From: Paraburkholderia sejongensis
GTDB taxonomy: Bacteria > Pseudomonadota > Gammaproteobacteria > Burkholderiales > Burkholderiaceae
Assembly (NCBI RefSeq): GCF_020880815.1
Contig: NZ_JAJITD010000009.1
Location: 124,001-188,000 of the forward strand
DNA: 64,000 nucleotides
Direction: 5' to 3'
The position numbers and the translations under genes are program-made. The notes beneath the pieces were generated by a model that saw only the letters and a program-made list of their open reading frames with translations, was not told the DNA's origin and made no database searches. Below, in pieces: positions 27,039 to 36,288 of the stretch (position 1 is its first letter; each line of letters starts with the position of its first letter).

Positions 27039-28337
27039 ATGGTGAACGGATTACGCCGGCAGATTTCGTTGCCTGGGGGCACCGCGCTGGCTGTCGGGAT
27101 GGTCGTCGGCTCCGGCGTGTTCGGTTTACCTGGCCTTGCGCTGGAGCTCGGATCGCCGCAAATCGCGGCGCTGGGATGGCTGGCCTGCGCGATTGCCTGT
27201 CTTCCTCTGCTGTGCGTGTTCGCGACCCTTGGTACGCACTATGCGTCGGCCGCCGGCATTTCCCGTTACGCTGAAGCCGCGCTCGGACAGCGTGCCGAGT
27301 TTGCCGTGACGGCCGTTCTATGCGGGACTTTCCCGCTCACCGTTCCGGCTCAGTCGATGATCGGCGCAAGCTATGCGCTCGTCGCCTTTGGACTCCACAA
27401 AAGCGCGCATTTCCCCGTTTGCGTATCGATTCTGTTCGTAGCCGTCGCGTTTAATCTCGTCGGCATTCGCACAGCCGCGCTCGTCAATCAGCTCTCGCTC
27501 GGCCTGATCGCCACCGCCGTGCTCGGTCTGTGCGTGTCAAGACGCGCCGACTTGCACGCCGGGATGCTGTTGTGGATGCGGCCGAACTGGACGGGCGTCA
27601 CGCTCTCGCAGGTATGGAAAGTGAGCGCCCTCCTTTTCTGGGCATTCATAGGTTGGGAAAACGTCTCGTTCGGCCTCGAAGAATTCCGCGATCCCCAGCG
27701 CGCGATCAAGCACGTGTATGCGATTAGCTTTGTCGTCGTAATCGTGTTGTATTCGTTGCTCGCGGGCACCGTCAACGGTGCGGCGAGCAACGAACCGTTC
27801 GTGGGCGCGGCGGAAGGCGTCGCCCATCTCGTTCCGCGGCACTGGCAGGCCGCTTTCTCTCTTGTGACCGTGGGGATCATCCAGGCGACGGCCAACGCCT
27901 GGGTGTTTGCCGCCAGCCGTCTTTTTTACTCGGCCGGTCGAAACCGTTTGCTGCCTCCCGTCTTTGCGCGCCTGGGCCTGGACCGGCGAGGTACGCCGCG
28001 CAACGCGGTGTTGTTGGTGGCGGTAAGCTTCGTTGCAGTATTGGCAGCTGCTACGGTGTTCCACATCAAGCTGTCCGGTCTGCTGACCATCGCCAACCAG
28101 AACTTCGTGGTGCTTTATCTGGTCTGTATCTTCGCCTGCTGGAAGACCGGACGTGGCGCAGAGCGATGGCTTCTTACGCCACTCGCCCTACTTTCCTGCT
28201 GCTTCCTGCTTGCGGACCTGAACTACCGGATGTGCTATCCGATAGCACTGCTGACGCTTGGAGCGTTATGTCACTGCGTGCGTGAAAAACGCCTGCTCGC
28301 CGGTTTCGCGGAAACTCACTCGCCACCGTTACCGTAG
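27039..28337 (+). CDS. APC superfamily amino-acid permease
   Basis: 432 aa with about twelve membrane helices. It opens SLPGGTALAVGMVVGSGVFGLPG, the substrate-binding unwound helix (GSGVFGLP) of APC transporters, and has FWAFIGWENVSFGLEEFRDP in helix 6, similar to YjeH-type exporters. AAGGAG lies 5 bp before the ATG. Its 3' end overlaps the convergent LuxR gene by 22 bp. Codon use is less GC-biased than the flanking core genes, consistent with later acquisition. Confidence 0.88.
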   Translation: MVNGLRRQISLPGGTALAVGMVVGSGVFGLPGLALELGSPQIAALGWLACAIACLPLLCVFATLGTHYASAAGISRYAEAALGQRAEFAVTAVLCGTFPLTVPAQSMIGASYALVAFGLHKSAHFPVCVSILFVAVAFNLVGIRTAALVNQLSLGLIATAVLGLCVSRRADLHAGMLLWMRPNWTGVTLSQVWKVSALLFWAFIGWENVSFGLEEFRDPQRAIKHVYAISFVVVIVLYSLLAGTVNGAASNEPFVGAAEGVAHLVPRHWQAAFSLVTVGIIQATANAWVFAASRLFYSAGRNRLLPPVFARLGLDRRGTPRNAVLLVAVSFVAVLAAATVFHIKLSGLLTIANQNFVVLYLVCIFACWKTGRGAERWLLTPLALLSCCFLLADLNYRMCYPIALLTLGALCHCVREKRLLAGFAETHSPPLP

Positions 28338-29512
28338 CGACCATCCGCAAATCCGAAAGCGCATAGGCTGCTGCGCAGGACCAGCGCGACCAGCTCGGCC
28401 CGCCTGTGAGTACAGGTCTTGCCCAAAACCTGCTTCAGATAGCCTCGCGCTGTACCGATCCCGATCATTAGCGTCGACGCCGCCTCCGCAAGGCCATATC
28501 CGTTCGCGATCAACAATGCTAGCTGTGCTTCGCGACGGCTCAGTTGAAATGACTCGGTGAGTGCATCAACGTCGAGGGCCAACGGGCGGTCGGGTTCTGA
28601 AAGGAATAACGCGCCGCACGCGGTCCCGGCTTCGCGACGCTCCATATCCCTGCCGGGCTGCTCGGGTGTTGCAAATGGCATGACTCTCGCAACGAGGGCC
28701 GGCCGTGACGGCTCGCGAGAAAGATAGCAGCGCATCGGGACCGCGCGTAGCAGCCCACTGTCGCGGTCAGCCGGCTTCGCGCGGTGCAGAGCGACGCACT
28801 GAGCCATCGCCTGTTGCAACAAGCGCGTTTCCGCGTGCTTCGAAGCTGCGACATTGTTTTTCGTCACTACCACTCCGGCGCCATGCGCTGCGAGCGCGTC
28901 GGCGTACCGATTCACGAAAACAGGGCGCAACGCTGCGTCGAAGAGAATAATGCCGACGTTCGCCCTATCGAGCACATCGAGTAGCGACTGGGCGTACAGG
29001 TTGGCGCGCGCCAGCCGACTACCGATCTCGAGCGAATTGATCAGATGCGGCACGATGACATTGAGCGCATCGACATCTTCGGTTGAAAAATCCTCCGCGC
29101 CCAGTTCGCGGCCCGCCGAAAGATAAACCTGCCGGGCAGGAGTCCGAACGAGTGGAGCGACGATTCCGTAGAAGCCCCCCGCGGGGCGAACCGCTTCGTT
29201 GTAGAGTTCCGAACGTCTGAAATCCGTGTCCGAAATCGCCGAGGATTGTCGCAAAGAAGCGCCCACGGCAATAGCACTGATCCAACCCGGCATACGCGAG
29301 ACCATTTCGTGGTGTAGTAGCCGCACATGAGCTGGCTCGAAACCTGCCGAGACGATGACACCGGTGGCCTCGCCGGCCACTTCGTTCAGCAACGACTTAT
29401 GTGCACCGATCGCGTTCGCGACCGAACCAAGCGCGGCGTCCCATTGCCGCGCATCGAGCGCAGCCTGATAGACGAGGCGCACCGCGGCGTGAAGGTAGTC
29501 GGCATGCTCCAT
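28316..29512 (-). CDS. LuxR-family (C-terminal HTH) regulator
   Basis: 398 aa. N-terminal ~300 residues contain a GAF/PAS-like sensing region (SLLDVLDRANVGIILFDAALRPVFVN is PAS-like), and the C-terminus (about 325-385) a LuxR helix-turn-helix: FQLSRREAQLALLIANGYGLAEAASTLMIGIGTARGYLKQVLGKT. No receiver or autoinducer domain. It diverges from a second LuxR regulator across 128 bp containing a 12-bp palindrome, and is convergent with the APC permease. Confidence 0.85.
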   Translation of the reverse strand: MEHADYLHAAVRLVYQAALDARQWDAALGSVANAIGAHKSLLNEVAGEATGVIVSAGFEPAHVRLLHHEMVSRMPGWISAIAVGASLRQSSAISDTDFRRSELYNEAVRPAGGFYGIVAPLVRTPARQVYLSAGRELGAEDFSTEDVDALNVIVPHLINSLEIGSRLARANLYAQSLLDVLDRANVGIILFDAALRPVFVNRYADALAAHGAGVVVTKNNVAASKHAETRLLQQAMAQCVALHRAKPADRDSGLLRAVPMRCYLSREPSRPALVARVMPFATPEQPGRDMERREAGTACGALFLSEPDRPLALDVDALTESFQLSRREAQLALLIANGYGLAEAASTLMIGIGTARGYLKQVLGKTCTHRRAELVALVLRSSLCAFGFADGRYGNGGE

Positions 29513-29536
29513 CTTCCGAACCCCGGCTCATGCATT

Positions 29537-29548
29537 GGACCGCGGTCC
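29537..29548. promoter_or_regulatory. Palindrome GGACCGCGGTCC between divergent LuxR-type genes
   Basis: A perfect 12-bp dyad, extended by ATTGG/CCAAT flanks, lies 24 bp before the start of the minus-strand regulator. LuxR-family proteins bind dyads of this size, so autoregulation or cross-regulation by either regulator is plausible. Confidence 0.45.
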
Positions 29549-29640
29549 TCCCAATTAGGAGTAACAGTTGCATATTCCGTCTGACAGTATAGAAAGTAAC
29601 GAAAGACATAGCAGGTTTCCTGCAACTTCGGAGACGGCAA

Positions 29641-30717
29641 ATGCATTCAAAACACGCTGCCCTGGCGGGGCACGTAAGGCGCCTGTGCTCGCTTGGGATT
29701 GATCCGCACATCGTCGTTCCACACGTGGTTGAAGTACTCCGGAAGCTGGTGGGCGGGGATTGGGGGATGTTCTTCTATGCCGACGCGAACTATGCGCTCA
29801 GCGAGATGTTCAGCCAGAACGAGAGCCTCTATCGCATCTTGCCCCTTTATATGTCGGAAGTGCATAACAAAGAAACGCAGAGTGACGCGATGGGGGTCGA
29901 CTTTTCGACTGCCATGCGGCGAGGGCGCGGCTACGAGAACTCCGCGCGCAACGATGCGACATTGGTTAAGAGTGCGATGTATGAAGAACTTTATCGTCCG
30001 GTGTACATCAGGCACAGCCTCGAAATGACCGCGTTCGACGGGAAACGTGGGTGGGGCAGTGTCACGCTTAAGCGAATGCCGGATGGCCGGCCGTTTTCGG
30101 AACGTGATATCGCGGAGATCCGGCCGTTCTCCAGACATATTGCGCACGCGCTCACTTCGCCCCACGCGCAACACGTCGAGCACACGCAGACTGGCCGGTC
30201 GACGGTTATCGTCGCCGACACAGCGGGCAAGATCATTTTGCAGAATGACGACGGAATACGGATGCTTGCGCTGGCGAGCGGCGAATCGGCCAGCTTCGGG
30301 CGGCCCGCGCGGCTGCCTCCGTGGCTGACGCCGCTGCTAGCGAATTTCAATAGCATCTGGCGAGGGGATGCCGTCGCGCCTCCTGCGCACGAACGCGTGA
30401 GTGCCGCCGGCCGATTTACGTTCAAAGGCTATCGCTTCGAGGACCCTACCGCGAGCACGCAACACATATGCATCGCGATCTACGCCGAGCATTTCCCGCC
30501 GCTCGCGCTCGAGGTGGAGACGCGGGGCTTCCGGCATGGCTTGAGCGAGCGGCAGCGGCAACTGTGCACCCATCTGTTGGTCGGCCGCTCGCATGGGGAA
30601 GTTGCAACGCTGATGGGCATCCGCGAAAGCACGGTGATCGACCATGTGCGCAAAATCTACGGAAAACTCGATGTGCACAACCTCGCGCAGTTGCAGTCGT
30701 TCTTTCGCAACGGCTAG
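29641..30717 (+). CDS. LuxR-family (C-terminal HTH) regulator
   Basis: 358 aa. The N-terminal region (about 1-180) is GAF-like with GGDWGMFFYADANYALSEMF; a central PAS-like segment (STVIVADTAGKIILQNDDGIRML) follows, and the C-terminal HTH (about 293-350) reads LSERQRQLCTHLLVGRSHGEVATLMGIRESTVIDHVRKIYGKL. Same architecture as the divergent regulator at 28316. The downstream gene is the frameshifted beta-propeller, 243 bp away. Confidence 0.85.
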   Translation: MHSKHAALAGHVRRLCSLGIDPHIVVPHVVEVLRKLVGGDWGMFFYADANYALSEMFSQNESLYRILPLYMSEVHNKETQSDAMGVDFSTAMRRGRGYENSARNDATLVKSAMYEELYRPVYIRHSLEMTAFDGKRGWGSVTLKRMPDGRPFSERDIAEIRPFSRHIAHALTSPHAQHVEHTQTGRSTVIVADTAGKIILQNDDGIRMLALASGESASFGRPARLPPWLTPLLANFNSIWRGDAVAPPAHERVSAAGRFTFKGYRFEDPTASTQHICIAIYAEHFPPLALEVETRGFRHGLSERQRQLCTHLLVGRSHGEVATLMGIRESTVIDHVRKIYGKLDVHNLAQLQSFFRNG

Positions 30718-30960
30718 GCGCCGGTACCGGCGGTGCCCCGGCGACTCGCCCGGTTCCCGTGGTGAGCCCGTCCAAGGGCTCGCCACAACTTCGTGATATG
30801 ACCAATGAGACGCCGCGAACCTGTTCCTGCACTACCGGGGCAAGGGGAAGGCTGCCCTTGATGTGCAGAGCGCAAGCGCGCGGTAACTCTACGGTGTTCA
30901 GACCCGCTGCCGTCCATGTGCTTATGCGCGGACGTGGTAGTCGTGTCGTGGGAGGGTTTC

Positions 30961-31886
30961 ATGAAGGCCTTGCAAGACTGGCGCTCACGCCGCCCGATCC
31001 CGTGGTACCTCGCTCTTGTTGTTTTGTCTGCCATTGCAGGTGGCCTGTCACCGATGGGTCCCCGCGCTGCAGCAGAAGAGCGAGCCGATAACCCACCGCT
31101 CGCACACGTCGCCGATATCCCTTTACCCGGTCGCACGACCCGACTCGATTACGAAAGCTACGATCCGGATCGCCACCTGCTGTTCATCGCTCACCTCGGC
31201 GACGGGAACGGGAGATCGTCGCGATCGATGAAGCCACGTTCAAGATAGTGGCACGCACGCCGGGCGGCCACTACCCGGACGGCATGGCTTACGCGCCCGA
31301 CGTGCATAAGCTCTATGCGTCGGACGAGACGGGCGGCACCGAGACGGTCGTCGATGTCCGAAGCAACCAGCGTGTCGCGACCATTGCGCTTGGCGGCGAG
31401 GTTGGCAACACGCAGTACGATCCACAATCGCATCATGTCTTTGTCAACGTTCAGACGCGCAATGAACTCATTGAAATCGACCCGGCGATCGACAAGGTCG
31501 TCGCACGGATTGCGCTGCGCGGCGCCGACCACAATCATGGACTGCTGATCGATTCGCCGGACCGGCTTGCATTTATCGCCTGTCAGGGCAATCACAGGCT
31601 GCTTGTGTTCGATATGAGCGCCCGACGCGTCGTGCAGTCGTTCGACATCGGCAAGGACCCGGACGTGCTGGCGTTCGATCCCGCCCTGGGCCGCCTGTAT
31701 GTGGCCGGGGAAGCCGGCGTTGTATCGGTCTTCAGCGTGAAAGGCTCGACTGTCGCGAGGATCGGAGAAAGCCGCCTGGGGCCAAATGCGCATGTTGTGG
31801 TCATCGACCCAACCACACACCGCTCGTACTTCCCGCTGAGGGACGTTGAAGGACGTCCGGTGCTACGTGTAATGAAACCCGGATAA
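30961..31886 (+). pseudogene. YncE-like seven-bladed beta-propeller protein, interrupted by a frameshift
   Basis: ATG 30961 follows GGAGGG (30951). Frame 1 encodes a membrane/signal segment (YLALVVLSAIAGGLSPMG) and the start of the propeller (YDPDRHLLFIAHLGDGNG), then goes out of frame to a stop at 31248. The following frame resumes at EIVAIDEATFKIVARTPGG and continues with propeller blades (MAYAPDVHKLYASDETGG, LAFDPALGRLYVAGEAG) to 31886. One missing base around 31207-31213 would restore a ~308-aa protein. Relatives are exported ligand or nucleic-acid binding propellers. Either a recent pseudogene or a sequencing error. Confidence 0.8.
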
Positions 31887-31952
31887 CCTTCTGCTTCAAC
31901 AGCAACGACGAACAGGTTTGGCTGACCTGGCTCGGTTCAGGAGGCATGCTCG

Positions 31953-33104
31953 ATGCGAAATCGTGTGAAGGGAACTGTGACGCGAGGGCTACCCGTTGTC
32001 CTTGTCTATCCCGGAGGGCGCAAGGCGGCGCGCGCCGGTCACGAGGTCGACACGCTATGGGAGCTCGCCAGCCAGATCGCTGACCTCAAAGGCACGCGGC
32101 TTGCGGGCGAGTTCGATGCGATGCGCACCTATCCCGCACATCGTTACCTGATTCCTGACGACACGCTTACGCTGGCCGAAGCGCACAGGCTTGGTGTGCG
32201 CTCGGTGCGCGATCTGTTCGGTGGCGTCGTGCCCTTTCCGTTCGTCGCGACGAAAGTGATCGCACACCGCCTGCCCGACGACGCGCAGGTTTCGCCACGT
32301 GGCTGGTCGCGAGCCTTCGGAGAGCGCACCGCGACGCTGGTTCTGCCGGGCTTCTCCGCGTTCTCGCGCGATGATGCCCGCAAGGCGGCCCGCATGCTCT
32401 GGCAGGACGGCCGTGTGCGGATCAAGCGGCCCTACGGGATCGGCGGCGCAGGACAGGCACTCGTTGCGAACATGGATGAACTGGAAAAGGAGCTTGCCGC
32501 GCTCGGCGACGCGGCGTTGCGAGCCGAAGGCATCGTCGTCGAGCGGCATCTTGATTCGATCGAAACGCTGAGCGTCGGTCAGGTCACGCTCGACGATATG
32601 GTGGCGAGTTACTACGGCGTGCAGCGTCTCACCGTCAACAACCACGGGCACCACGTGTATGGCGGAACGGATCTGGTTGTAGTGCGCGGTGGCTTCGAAA
32701 TGCTCGTGCGGCTCAACCTCTCAAGCGACATCCACGAAGCTATCGTCAAGTCGAGTGCGTTCGATGCCGCCGTGCAATTGGATTACGCCGGCTTTTTTGC
32801 ATCTCGGCGTAACTACGACGTCGCTTGGGGCGTCGATTCGCAAGGCAAACGCCATTGCGGCGTACTCGAGCAGTCGTGGCGGGTCGGCGGCGCAACAGGT
32901 GCGGAGATTGGCGCGTTGCGCATGTTCAGGGCATCCCCTCGGATATACGCCGTGCACGCCTCGACGCGCGAACTTTATGGAGAAGGTGCGCAGATACCCG
33001 ATGGCGCGTGCATAGTCTATCGAGGCGTCGATGAGCACGTGGGCGCCATCACCAAGTACTACACGGTAGATCCATGCACCTTTCAAGGGAGGAGCGACAT
33101 ATGA
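31953..33104 (+). CDS. DUF3182 family protein (ATP-grasp-like)
   Basis: 383 aa soluble protein. VRIKRPYGIGGAGQALVAN resembles the ATP-grasp glycine loop after a binding lysine, GIVVERHLD supplies the acidic residue, and NNHGHHVYGGTDLVVVRGG and YDVAWGVDSQGKRHCGVLEQSWR are conserved-looking later blocks. The family has no assigned reaction; ATP-grasp enzymes usually ligate a carboxylate to an amine or thiol. Its stop overlaps the hydrolase start (ATGA), so the two are translationally coupled, and the propeller gene lies 66 bp upstream. Confidence 0.82.
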   Translation: MRNRVKGTVTRGLPVVLVYPGGRKAARAGHEVDTLWELASQIADLKGTRLAGEFDAMRTYPAHRYLIPDDTLTLAEAHRLGVRSVRDLFGGVVPFPFVATKVIAHRLPDDAQVSPRGWSRAFGERTATLVLPGFSAFSRDDARKAARMLWQDGRVRIKRPYGIGGAGQALVANMDELEKELAALGDAALRAEGIVVERHLDSIETLSVGQVTLDDMVASYYGVQRLTVNNHGHHVYGGTDLVVVRGGFEMLVRLNLSSDIHEAIVKSSAFDAAVQLDYAGFFASRRNYDVAWGVDSQGKRHCGVLEQSWRVGGATGAEIGALRMFRASPRIYAVHASTRELYGEGAQIPDGACIVYRGVDEHVGAITKYYTVDPCTFQGRSDI

Positions 33105-33877
33105 CAGCGGACCGTTACGGTGTGCAAATTAAGGTGAAGCACGGCTACCTCGACGGCACCTTCGTGGCGCCGAAGACAACGGTGCCTGGCGTTCTTTTCG
33201 TGCATGGCTGGGGCGGCAGTCAGGAGCAGTACCTCGAGCGCGCCCGGCAGGCCGCGGCGCTCGGCTGCGTCTGCCTCACCTTCGATCTGACAGGACATGG
33301 GCGCACGGTGGCCGAACAGCAAAACGTGACGAGGGAGGCCAACCTGCAGGACCTGCTTGCAGCATACGATGCGCTCGTTGCGCATCCGTCGATTGACCGT
33401 GATGCGGTCGCCGTGGTGGGTAGCAGCTACGGAGGCTATCTCGCAGCCATCCTGACCGAGTTGCGCCCGGTGCGCTGGCTGGGCCTGCGCGTGCCGGCGC
33501 TTTACCTCGATGATGGATGGAATACACCGAAGCGCGCACTGCATGTAGAACATGATCTGGTCGCGTATCGCAAACGGATCGTGCCGTCGTCGGACAATCG
33601 CGCTTTGCGCGCTGCGGCCCGCTTTGGCGGCGATGTGCTGCTCGTCGAATCGGAACACGACGAGATCGTGCCGCACACCGCGATCGCCAGCTACCTGCAG
33701 GCCTTTTTGTCCGCGCACTCGCTCACGTACCGGATCATCGAGGGCGCGGATCATGGGCTGTCGGACGATGCCAGCCAATGGGCGTACACGGCACTCGTCG
33801 TGAACTGGTTATCCGAGATGATCGCCGGCCGGCGCGCCGGCGTCCGCGGGGCCGCGCCCCAACAGATGAGAACGTAG
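33101..33877 (+). CDS. Alpha/beta hydrolase (dienelactone hydrolase/dipeptidyl-peptidase-like)
   Basis: 258 aa. FVHGWGGSQEQYLERA gives the oxyanion region, VVGSSYGGYLAAI holds the nucleophile elbow (G-S-S-Y-G-G), ESEHDEIVPHTA the acid and GADHGLSD the histidine. ATG 33101 lies 7 bp after AAGGGAGGAG and overlaps the DUF3182 stop by 4 bp; the open frame starting at 33074 is inside the upstream gene. No signal peptide, so cytoplasmic. Coupling to an ATP-grasp-like partner suggests a joint ligation/hydrolysis task. Confidence 0.87.
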   Translation: MTADRYGVQIKVKHGYLDGTFVAPKTTVPGVLFVHGWGGSQEQYLERARQAAALGCVCLTFDLTGHGRTVAEQQNVTREANLQDLLAAYDALVAHPSIDRDAVAVVGSSYGGYLAAILTELRPVRWLGLRVPALYLDDGWNTPKRALHVEHDLVAYRKRIVPSSDNRALRAAARFGGDVLLVESEHDEIVPHTAIASYLQAFLSAHSLTYRIIEGADHGLSDDASQWAYTALVVNWLSEMIAGRRAGVRGAAPQQMRT

Positions 33878-34019
33878 TGCCAAAACGGCTATAGCCACAA
33901 GCAGCCAAGCACCAAACCCATCCCAGCCCGCCCCTCCGCCGCCTCTCAAAAAGTCTAAATAAAACCCGCATTTAGCCGATAACATATCCAGCCGCACCCT
34001 CCCCGCGGTTCGACTGACT

Positions 34020-36089
34020 ATGCAGAGTTCTTACAATTATTGGCTCGTCGCGATTTCGTTCGCGGTGGCGACCCTCGCGTCGTACACCGCGCTCGATCTG
34101 ACCGGCCGCATCTTCCTGCTCGCCTCGGCGCCGCGGCGCCACATCTGGCGGCTCGGCGGCGCGCTGGCATTGGGCGTCGGCATCTGGTCGATGCACTTCG
34201 TCGCAATGCTCGCGTTCTCGCTGCCGATCCCGCTCGGCTACGACCTCGGGCCGACCGCATGGTCGCTCGCGCTGGCAATCGGCGCGTCGTACCTCGCGCT
34301 GTGCATGACCACCCGCGCGCGCCTGACGCCGGGCCACCTGCTGCTCGGCGGCGTGCTGATGGGGCTCGGCATCGCCGGCATGCACTACACCGGGATGGCG
34401 GCGCTGCGGATGGCGCCCGCGATCAGCTATCAGCCGGGCTGGGTCGCAGCGTCGCTGGCGATCGCGATCGGCGCATCGAGCGCGGCGCTGTGGATGGCGC
34501 GCGCGCTCAGCAACGAAAACACCCTCCACCTCGCGCGCAAACGTTTCGCTGCCGCGCTGGTGATGGGTGTCGCGATCAGCGGCATGCACTATGCGGGTAT
34601 GGCCGCCGCCGGTTTCGCGCCCGGCGCGATCTGCGGCGCGGCCAATGGCATCGATTCGACCTGGCTGGCGATCCTCGTGCTGCTGTCTACGTTCGCAATC
34701 CTGACGGTCACATTGATGCTGTCGCGCTTCGATGTGCGCACCACTTTCCTGCTCGGCGCGGTGTCGAAGCTGAACGGCCAGATCGTGCGGCTCGCCACGC
34801 TCGACGCGCTGACCGGCCTGCCGAACCGCGCGACCCTCACCGAGCGGATCGACAGCGCAATCGCCCACGGACGCCGCCAGAACACGTCGTTCGCGGTGCT
34901 GTTCATGGACCTCGACGGCTTCAAGACGATCAACGATTCGCTCGGCCACTCGGCCGGCGACGAGGTGCTGATCGCGTTCGCCCGCCGCCTCGAACAGTGC
35001 GTGCGCGCGAACGACACCGTCGCGCGGCTCGGCGGCGACGAGTTCGTCGTGCTAACGGAAAACCTCGCGAGCCGCGACGCCGCGGCCGCGCTCGCCGACG
35101 GCGTGCTCGACCGGATGCGCCGCGGCACCTGGAGCGACGCACAGCCGCTGCAAGTGATGCCCAGCATCGGCATCGCGCTCTATCCGGCGGACGGCGACAG
35201 CGTCGAAACACTGCTCAAGCATGCGGACGCGGCGATGTACGAAGCCAAGCGCGCGGGCCGCGGCGCTTACCGTTTCTTCGAGCGCAGCATGAACGAGGCG
35301 GCGACGCGCACGCTGCAAATCCAGCACGCGCTGCACGAAGGCTTGGTCAACAACCGCTTCTCGCTCGAGTTCCAGCCGAAATTTCAGGCCAGCGGCGACA
35401 CGCTCGCGGGCGCCGAGGCGCTGATCCGCCTGCACGATCCGCAGATGGGCACGCTGATGCCGCTCGAATTCATTCCGATCGCCGAGCGCTCCGGACAGAT
35501 CGTGCAGATCGGCTACTGGGTCGCGCGCGAAACCTGCCGGCACATTCGCGGCTGGATCGACCAGGGTCTGCCGGCAATGAAAGTGGCGATCAATCTGTCG
35601 CCGCGTCAGTTGCTGCAACCGGACCTGGTCGACACGATGCTGGAGATCGTGCGCAGCGAACGGGTCGAGTGCACACAACTGATGTTCGAAATCACCGAGA
35701 CCGTGGCGATGCACGACGCGGCGCGCACGATCGAAGTGATCCGCGCGTTCCAGGCGAGCGGCTTCGAGATCGCGATCGACGATTTCGGCACCGGCTATTC
35801 GAGCCTCGCGTATCTGCAGCGGTTTCGCGTGAAGCAGCTGAAGATGGATCGCTCCTTCACCAAGGGCCTCGACTCGCACGGGCCGGAAGGCAGCGCGATC
35901 GTGTCGGCGATCATCGCGCTCGCGCACTCGCTCCACATGGACGTGGTCGCCGAGGGCGTCGAAACGCAATCGCAGCTCGACCAGCTGCGCTCGATGATGT
36001 GCGACGAAATACAAGGCTTCCTGCTCGGCAAGCCGGTCAACGCCGACGATTTCGGCGCGATGCTCAGGGGACGAATGATGGCCGCATAA
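34020..36089 (+). CDS. Membrane c-di-GMP protein: MHYT sensor, GGDEF and EAL domains
   Basis: 689 aa. Seven N-terminal helices carry the three MHYT signatures (MHF at 58, MHYTGM at 121, MHYAGM at 189), a proposed metal-bound gas or redox sensor. GGDEF domain about 256-420 with intact GGDEF (338-342) and an I-site RxxD (RAND, 329-332). EAL domain about 435-685 with EAL at 466-468, NLSPRQ and DDFGTGYSSL intact. Both activities look catalytically competent. Stand-alone gene. Confidence 0.95.
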   Translation: MQSSYNYWLVAISFAVATLASYTALDLTGRIFLLASAPRRHIWRLGGALALGVGIWSMHFVAMLAFSLPIPLGYDLGPTAWSLALAIGASYLALCMTTRARLTPGHLLLGGVLMGLGIAGMHYTGMAALRMAPAISYQPGWVAASLAIAIGASSAALWMARALSNENTLHLARKRFAAALVMGVAISGMHYAGMAAAGFAPGAICGAANGIDSTWLAILVLLSTFAILTVTLMLSRFDVRTTFLLGAVSKLNGQIVRLATLDALTGLPNRATLTERIDSAIAHGRRQNTSFAVLFMDLDGFKTINDSLGHSAGDEVLIAFARRLEQCVRANDTVARLGGDEFVVLTENLASRDAAAALADGVLDRMRRGTWSDAQPLQVMPSIGIALYPADGDSVETLLKHADAAMYEAKRAGRGAYRFFERSMNEAATRTLQIQHALHEGLVNNRFSLEFQPKFQASGDTLAGAEALIRLHDPQMGTLMPLEFIPIAERSGQIVQIGYWVARETCRHIRGWIDQGLPAMKVAINLSPRQLLQPDLVDTMLEIVRSERVECTQLMFEITETVAMHDAARTIEVIRAFQASGFEIAIDDFGTGYSSLAYLQRFRVKQLKMDRSFTKGLDSHGPEGSAIVSAIIALAHSLHMDVVAEGVETQSQLDQLRSMMCDEIQGFLLGKPVNADDFGAMLRGRMMAA

Positions 36090-36288
36090 GCGCAGCGGGC
36101 TGCACAACAACCCGTGCGCGCCGCCGCGGTAGCCGGATCGACCGGCGCGTCGCGTCGCACGGGGCGGGCAATCAGAACAGTGCAATCACGTTGCCGGCTG
36201 CCGCCACGGCGGGGGACACGATCCGGGCATTCAGGGACCGGCGACGCATACGAATAAACAAACACAGGCAGACCGTGCTGGAGAGTTC

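Noticed and set aside
30719..30732. CGCCGGTACCGGCG palindrome after the LuxR gene
   Set aside because: Perfect dyad, but no loop, no T-tract and no nearby promoter to control; kept only as a note.
33809..33997. 62-aa minus-strand frame with a hydrophobic stretch
   Set aside because: It overlaps the 3' end of the hydrolase antisense, lacks a clear ribosome-binding site and starts in the next gene's promoter; probably chance.
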